From assembly GCF_003173575.1 (NCBI RefSeq), contig NZ_QGNY01000011.1, forward strand, positions 17,370 to 81,369: DNA of 64,000 nt. The letters run 5' to 3'. Below, one piece after another: positions 60,351 to 64,000 of the stretch. The DNA is from Pedobacter paludis (lineage in GTDB: Bacteria > Bacteroidota > Bacteroidia > Sphingobacteriales > Sphingobacteriaceae). Under the pieces are notes generated by a model that had not been told where the DNA came from, ran no database searches, and saw only the letters and a program-made list of their open reading frames with translations. The position numbers and the translations under genes are program-made. Position 1 is the stretch's first letter, and each line of letters begins with the position of its first letter.

Positions 60351-60824
60351 TTATTGTTTTGCTATTTCTCCGTTATACTCCCCGTCGGTAACCGGCCTTA
60401 ACCAGGTTACCACACCTTTATCGGCATTTGGGTTTAACGATAAATGTGTCATGCTGCTTCCGGGTGATGCTCCATGCCAGTGCTCTACATTTGGCGGACA
60501 GGTAATAACCTCCCCCTTATGGATAATCTGAATGGGTTTTCCTTTTTGCTGCGTATAGCCTGTTCCGCTTATGACCATTAAAATCTGCCCGGCATTATGG
60601 GTGTGCCAATAGCTGCGTGCTCCGGGAGAAAATGTAACACTTCCCGCTACCAGGTTGAAAATACTATCACGGGGCAACAAGGGCTGCACGTAAACGGTTC
60701 CTGTAAAGTTTGCCTGCGTTAACTTTCCCTTCGGAAAAATATCGCCATTGCCCTGCTCCTGTGCCCAGCAGTTCGTTACCCCCATGGCTATAAGGGCAGT
60801 AAATAATATGGTTTTCAGCTTCAT
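60351..60824 (-). CDS. Secreted cupin-domain protein
   Basis: The 157-residue protein has a signal peptide (about 1-21, ending CWAQ) and a cupin with GARSYWHTHNAGQILMV and PPNVEHWHGASPGSSMTHL metal motifs. It is related to the cytosolic cupin at 55612. It is the first gene of the minus-strand unit, 5 bases before the CMD-like gene. Confidence 0.88.
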   Translation of the reverse strand: MKLKTILFTALIAMGVTNCWAQEQGNGDIFPKGKLTQANFTGTVYVQPLLPRDSIFNLVAGSVTFSPGARSYWHTHNAGQILMVISGTGYTQQKGKPIQIIHKGEVITCPPNVEHWHGASPGSSMTHLSLNPNADKGVVTWLRPVTDGEYNGEIAKQ

Positions 60825-60954
60825 TGCTTATTCATTTTGGTTTTAATTCCTGAGTATTAAATCTGAGTATTACTATTGCCTTTGTCCGCTCTGCAAAAGG
60901 TATTACTACATGGATCACATTATGTTTAACCTAAGTGAAGTTGATCAGGTCGGG

Positions 60955-61713
60955 TTAAATGGTCAGTCCGCCGTCTACAACCAGGTTATGGCCAACAATC
61001 ATGCTGGCAGCATCACTGCATAGAAATAGCACTGCAGCGGCAATTTCTTCAGGGCGGCCCATACGGCCAATTGGCACCATGGTCAACATCCCGTCGAGCG
61101 CCTCCTTCTGTCCACCGGCGATCATTTCTTTTGCCATTCCGGTATAAAATAAGCCGGGGCTCACACAATTGATTCGGATACCGCGACCGGCATACTCAAC
61201 AGCGGCACTGGTGGTAATTCCGATTACACCGTGTTTGGCACCATGGTAAACACCACGTTGGGCACCTGCACGGATTCCGCCTATAGAGGAACAGTTTACG
61301 ATTGCACCGCTTCCCTGTTGTTTCATGTATTGCAATTCGTATTTCATGCAGCTCCATATACCGCGGTAGTTAATGCTGTTTACACGCTCAAAATCCTCTA
61401 TGGTTTGGTCGGCAGCTTCGGCCAGCAGGTTTTGTACACCCGCATTGTTATAGGCATAATCCAGCTTACCGAAATGTGCCACAGTTTTTTTCACCATATC
61501 GTGCACCTGGGCATCGTCAGATACATCGCATTTAATCGGTAATGTTTTGTATCCTTCTGCTGCCAGCTTCTCGGCAGCCAGGGTAACTTCTTCCAGGTTC
61601 CAATCGGCCATGGCCACCAATGCACCTGCCTTTGCAAATTCCCATGCAGTTGCAAGGCCTAATCCTGATGCAGCACCTGTAACCAGTGCTACTTTTCCTT
61701 CCATTATATTCAT
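60955..61713 (-). CDS. Short-chain dehydrogenase/reductase
   Basis: The 252-residue protein has the NAD(P) motif VTGAASGLGLATAWEFA (about 10-26), NNAG, and the catalytic Ser and YxxxK (VNCSSIGG, YHGAKHG). It is a classical SDR with no signal. Divergent AraC regulator to its right (intergenic 159 bases). It likely works on an alcohol or keto compound linked to the neighbouring pathway. Confidence 0.92.
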   Translation of the reverse strand: MNIMEGKVALVTGAASGLGLATAWEFAKAGALVAMADWNLEEVTLAAEKLAAEGYKTLPIKCDVSDDAQVHDMVKKTVAHFGKLDYAYNNAGVQNLLAEAADQTIEDFERVNSINYRGIWSCMKYELQYMKQQGSGAIVNCSSIGGIRAGAQRGVYHGAKHGVIGITTSAAVEYAGRGIRINCVSPGLFYTGMAKEMIAGGQKEALDGMLTMVPIGRMGRPEEIAAAVLFLCSDAASMIVGHNLVVDGGLTI

Positions 61714-61872
61714 AACTTTATATTATCTTTTCGACAATACAAAGGTCTAGCCAACCGGCCAATAATTTCTTACCATGGTTACAGGTTTACTTACCACTTT
61801 TACAGGTTTGGGATAGAAAATTGGTTCTGAATGGGAATAGCGGTAAATTTGGAGAAGATTTTAATAAAGGTT

Positions 61873-62769
61873 ATGGATAAAGTATTGAGAATTGATACCG
61901 TAAGTGAACATGATAAGTTTTATCATCAGCAAAACCTGCACCCACAGGTGAGCATTATCGATTTCCACGGTACGGCTCCCGAGGTTTACGCATCGAAAAT
62001 GAACTTTGGCTTTTATGCCGTTTACCTGAAGGATGTTCAATGCGGCGATATCAAATATGGCCGTGATACCTATGACTATCAGGACAGAACCTTGGTGTTT
62101 GTGGCCCCCGGGCAGATTATCAATGTAGACATCAATGAGGATTACAAACCCTCGGGCTATGCGCTGCTTTTTCATCCCGACCTGATCCACGGCACCTCAT
62201 TGGGCAAGCATATCGATAACTATAACTTTTTTTCTTACGAGACGCGTGAAGCGCTGCATCTTTCTGAAAAAGAAAGAAAAATTGTACTCGACTGTTTTGA
62301 AAAGATCAGGTATGAGCTTGAGCAGGGAACCGATAAGCACAGCAAAATGCTGATAGCGGCCAATATTGAGCTTTTTCTCAATTATTGCGTCCGATTTTAC
62401 GACCGCCAGTTTATTACGCGGAATGAGGCCAACAAGAGCAACATTGAAAAATTCGAAAGTTTATTAAAGGGGTATTTCCAGTCTGACAAGCCACAATTAT
62501 TAGGTATTCCGGCGGTAACCTGGTGTGCTGAACAATTGCATCTTTCTCCAAACTATTTTGGTGACATGGTGAAGAAAGAAACCGGAAAAACGGCGATGGA
62601 GTATATACAGCTAAAAGTAATGGATATTGCCAAAGAACGGATAATGGGCAGTAATATGTCGATCAGCGAAATTGCCTATGAGCTTGGTTTTAAGTATCCG
62701 CAGCATTTCACAAGGGCTTTCAAAAAATCGGTTGGGTATGCTCCGAATGAGTATCGCTCAATGAATTAA
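61873..62769 (+). CDS. AraC-family transcription regulator
   Basis: I chose the ATG at 61873 (298 residues), after a weak AAAGG; an upstream in-frame ATG at 61831 adds 14 residues. The C-terminal AraC helix-turn-helix covers about 200-295 (SPNYFGDMVKKETGKTAMEY, SISEIAYELGFKYPQHFTRA). The N-terminal cupin-like sensor domain has LYFYAV... pattern (FYAVYLKDVQCGDIKYG). It is divergent from the SDR gene and probably controls the oxidative block between the repeats. Confidence 0.9.
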   Translation: MDKVLRIDTVSEHDKFYHQQNLHPQVSIIDFHGTAPEVYASKMNFGFYAVYLKDVQCGDIKYGRDTYDYQDRTLVFVAPGQIINVDINEDYKPSGYALLFHPDLIHGTSLGKHIDNYNFFSYETREALHLSEKERKIVLDCFEKIRYELEQGTDKHSKMLIAANIELFLNYCVRFYDRQFITRNEANKSNIEKFESLLKGYFQSDKPQLLGIPAVTWCAEQLHLSPNYFGDMVKKETGKTAMEYIQLKVMDIAKERIMGSNMSISEIAYELGFKYPQHFTRAFKKSVGYAPNEYRSMN

Positions 62770-62982
62770 AGATATTATTGGAAAGTATGGGCCAATGTTA
62801 TTCCCTTTCATGAAATTTATTTCCATTTGCGAGTCTTACTTTCGTGTTACTAATTTAGGTTGTTGCTTTAATCCATAATAGGAAGATTACCTCAGTAACA
62901 TTTATGAATAGTCAATATTTCCAGTATTTAAGTTCGGCATGTTGTACGCTCTTTAAGATTAGAATGTAAACATAGATTCTAA
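62770..62982. other. Intergenic region before repeat B
   Basis: About 210 bases between the AraC gene and repeat B with no gene or clear structure. Confidence 0.35.
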
Positions 62983-63430
62983 TACTTTTTCTTCCTATAC
63001 TGGTCTTCGAATTCACTCTTCAACACATTCTAAAAACTTACAATAATTACACAGTGCTCAAATAAGGTCGAACTTCCGCGGATTGACTCTACAGAACGAG
63101 AACAATAAGCCCTTAATAAACTGATTATTAAGGGCTTATTGGTGTTCGAAAACGGCTGTTTATTCCACAAGCCTAAAACAACGTCAAAATAAGCGTTTAT
63201 AAACATCTATTTATTAGATAGTTACAAAAAGAACAGTGTTCGATTCCGCTCCAGGGGCAAAACATTTTATATCTATTGGGGGCTGCTATCTGTATGGAGC
63301 AAATTTTCTTTATTCGAATTGTTTACAAGTTCAACTATTGACTCAACAATTAAATTTAATAGCGCCTTCTCGCTCTTAGAAAATTTTCCCTTTACAGGAC
63401 GTTCGGAAATTCTTTTGGCCTTTCTCATAC
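62983..63430 (+). repeat. Direct repeat B (about 447 bp), right border of the 8.3-kb block
   Basis: It matches repeat A (54680-55128) at a constant offset. The RGSS-tail coding remnant here has an internal stop (in the LNNK-equivalent region), so B is more decayed. The hairpin is kept (63107-63119 with 63125-63137, extendable by two pairs). GTTCGATTCC occurs at 63238. Confidence 0.85.
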
Positions 63431-63797
63431 TTTACTTAACGTATAACTACCGTCTTATGTCATACAGCTTGATATTTGCACCCTATTTCATATATTGCAT
63501 AAACCTAAACTCAAACGTCCATATGAAAAATAGCCCTCAGTTAATCTTTCTTCAAAAGTTCCCTTCCATGGAAACAAAATATAGCTCGCGACAAACAAAT
63601 GGATCTTTAACAGAAAGCTAAGGCCATGTTTAGCATTTGCATAGAAAGGCTATGAATTTTTAATTAATAGGATAGAATTAAGTTTAACGCATTACTTAGG
63701 TGGCTTGTTCAAAACAGCAATCGTCGTCCTTAAGACCAAAAGAAGATCGCAAACAAAAACTTAACTAATTATTTTATATTTAAAAAAATTAGTCAAT
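63431..63797. other. Intergenic region at the right end
   Basis: About 370 bases without a convincing gene. A plus-strand open frame (63319-63621) overlaps repeat B and has no family features. Confidence 0.35.
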
Positions 63798-63893
63798 ATG
63801 TTTAATAACATCGTTTTTGTTGGCGGCATTCATGGTGTGGGAAAAAGCACCGTATGTCGTCAAATCTGCTCTGATTGGGGATTTCAGCAATAG
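63798..63893 (+). pseudogene. P-loop ATP-binding protein, stopped after 31 codons
   Basis: From the ATG at 63798 the frame encodes FNNIVFVGGIHGVGKSTVCR, a perfect Walker A (GGIHGVGKST) typical of AAA-type ATP-binding proteins, and then meets a TAG at 63891-63893. The next bases do not clearly continue the family in another frame. It is a truncated gene or one with a substitution or indel near the window end. Confidence 0.6.
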
Positions 63894-64000
63894 TATCCAC
63901 TCGGTTTTATTCCAAAGTGTGCAGCCGACTTTTTGCCTCTGGGGTTTGATTCAAGTAGCTTAAAGGAGGTCAAATATAATCTTCTCTCCCCAATTTTACA

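Noticed and set aside
1..64000. CRISPR arrays, rRNA or tRNA genes, complete insertion sequences
   Set aside because: I saw no regularly spaced short repeats, no rRNA or tRNA sequence and no transposase or integrase gene on either strand.

Overview
The window looks like an accessory stress-resistance region from a member of the Bacteroidota, most likely Sphingobacteriaceae (Pedobacter/Mucilaginibacter-like). This is inferred from gene families (a TonB receptor with an N-terminal carboxypeptidase-regulatory-like domain, DUF3347, DUF6660-like and DUF6428-like proteins, a Lgt fragment of Bacteroidota type), from TAnnTTTG-type -7 promoter elements and from weak Shine-Dalgarno sequences. No rRNA, tRNA, CRISPR array or intact transposase was seen.

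Layout. (1) 1-14.6 kb, minus strand: a copper/heavy-metal block with the N-terminus of a CusA/CzcA pump, a TonB receptor, two DUF6660-like secreted peptides, a CopA P-type ATPase, a multicopper oxidase fused to a CopB-like domain, a haem-binding protein, two DUF3347 proteins, a His-rich secreted protein and a CusB-like adaptor. It also holds a decayed metallophosphoesterase copy and an in-frame chimera of a Lgt N-terminus with a CusB C-terminus. (2) 15-23.7 kb, plus strand: a sulfide/persulfide block with a Crp/Fnr regulator, a TauE exporter, two persulfide-dioxygenase-like metallo-hydrolases with rhodanese lobes, a rhodanese, two YeeE/YedE half-transporters, a TsdA-like dihaem cytochrome c and a DsrE-like protein. 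Three near-identical GTGACAAAAGTYAC boxes sit at the same distance from TAnnTTTG-like elements in front of its transcription units. (3) 24-32.2 kb: DUF202, a lone receiver protein, small unknown genes and a tripartite RND efflux operon ending at a strong terminator. (4) 33.2-37.5 kb: a Cys-rich copper-storage-type protein, then a fluoride riboswitch in front of a PAP2/UppP deletion scar, an EamA protein, enolase and a CLC-F-like channel. (5) 37.7-49.2 kb: a sulfite/sulfur-oxyanion block with DUF202, LysR, a second cytochrome c + DsrE pair, two ModA-like binding proteins, YeiH, a beta-propeller protein, DUF305, a molybdenum sulfite oxidase and a SulP transporter. (6) 49.4-54.5 kb: a frameshifted nhaA and an arsenic operon (ArsR, DUF6428, ACR3, two metallophosphoesterases, a frameshifted second ArsR). 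(7) 54.7-63.4 kb: an 8.3-kb block between two ~447-bp direct repeats, holding an oxidative pathway (PQQ dehydrogenase, Tat-type alcohol dehydrogenase, monooxygenase-fold, carboxymuconolactone decarboxylase-like, cupins, tautomerase, SDR) and an AraC regulator. (8) The right edge has a P-loop gene stopped after 31 codons.

Reading as a whole: a mosaic of detoxification modules for copper, sulfide/sulfite, fluoride and arsenite, joined by deletions that left several chimeric or broken genes. The strongest new observations are the fluoride riboswitch whose 3' strand can pair over the GTG start codon of its first gene, the fixed-spacing Crp/Fnr-type operator set in the sulfur block, and the direct-repeat-bounded block whose enzymes mostly carry export signals.
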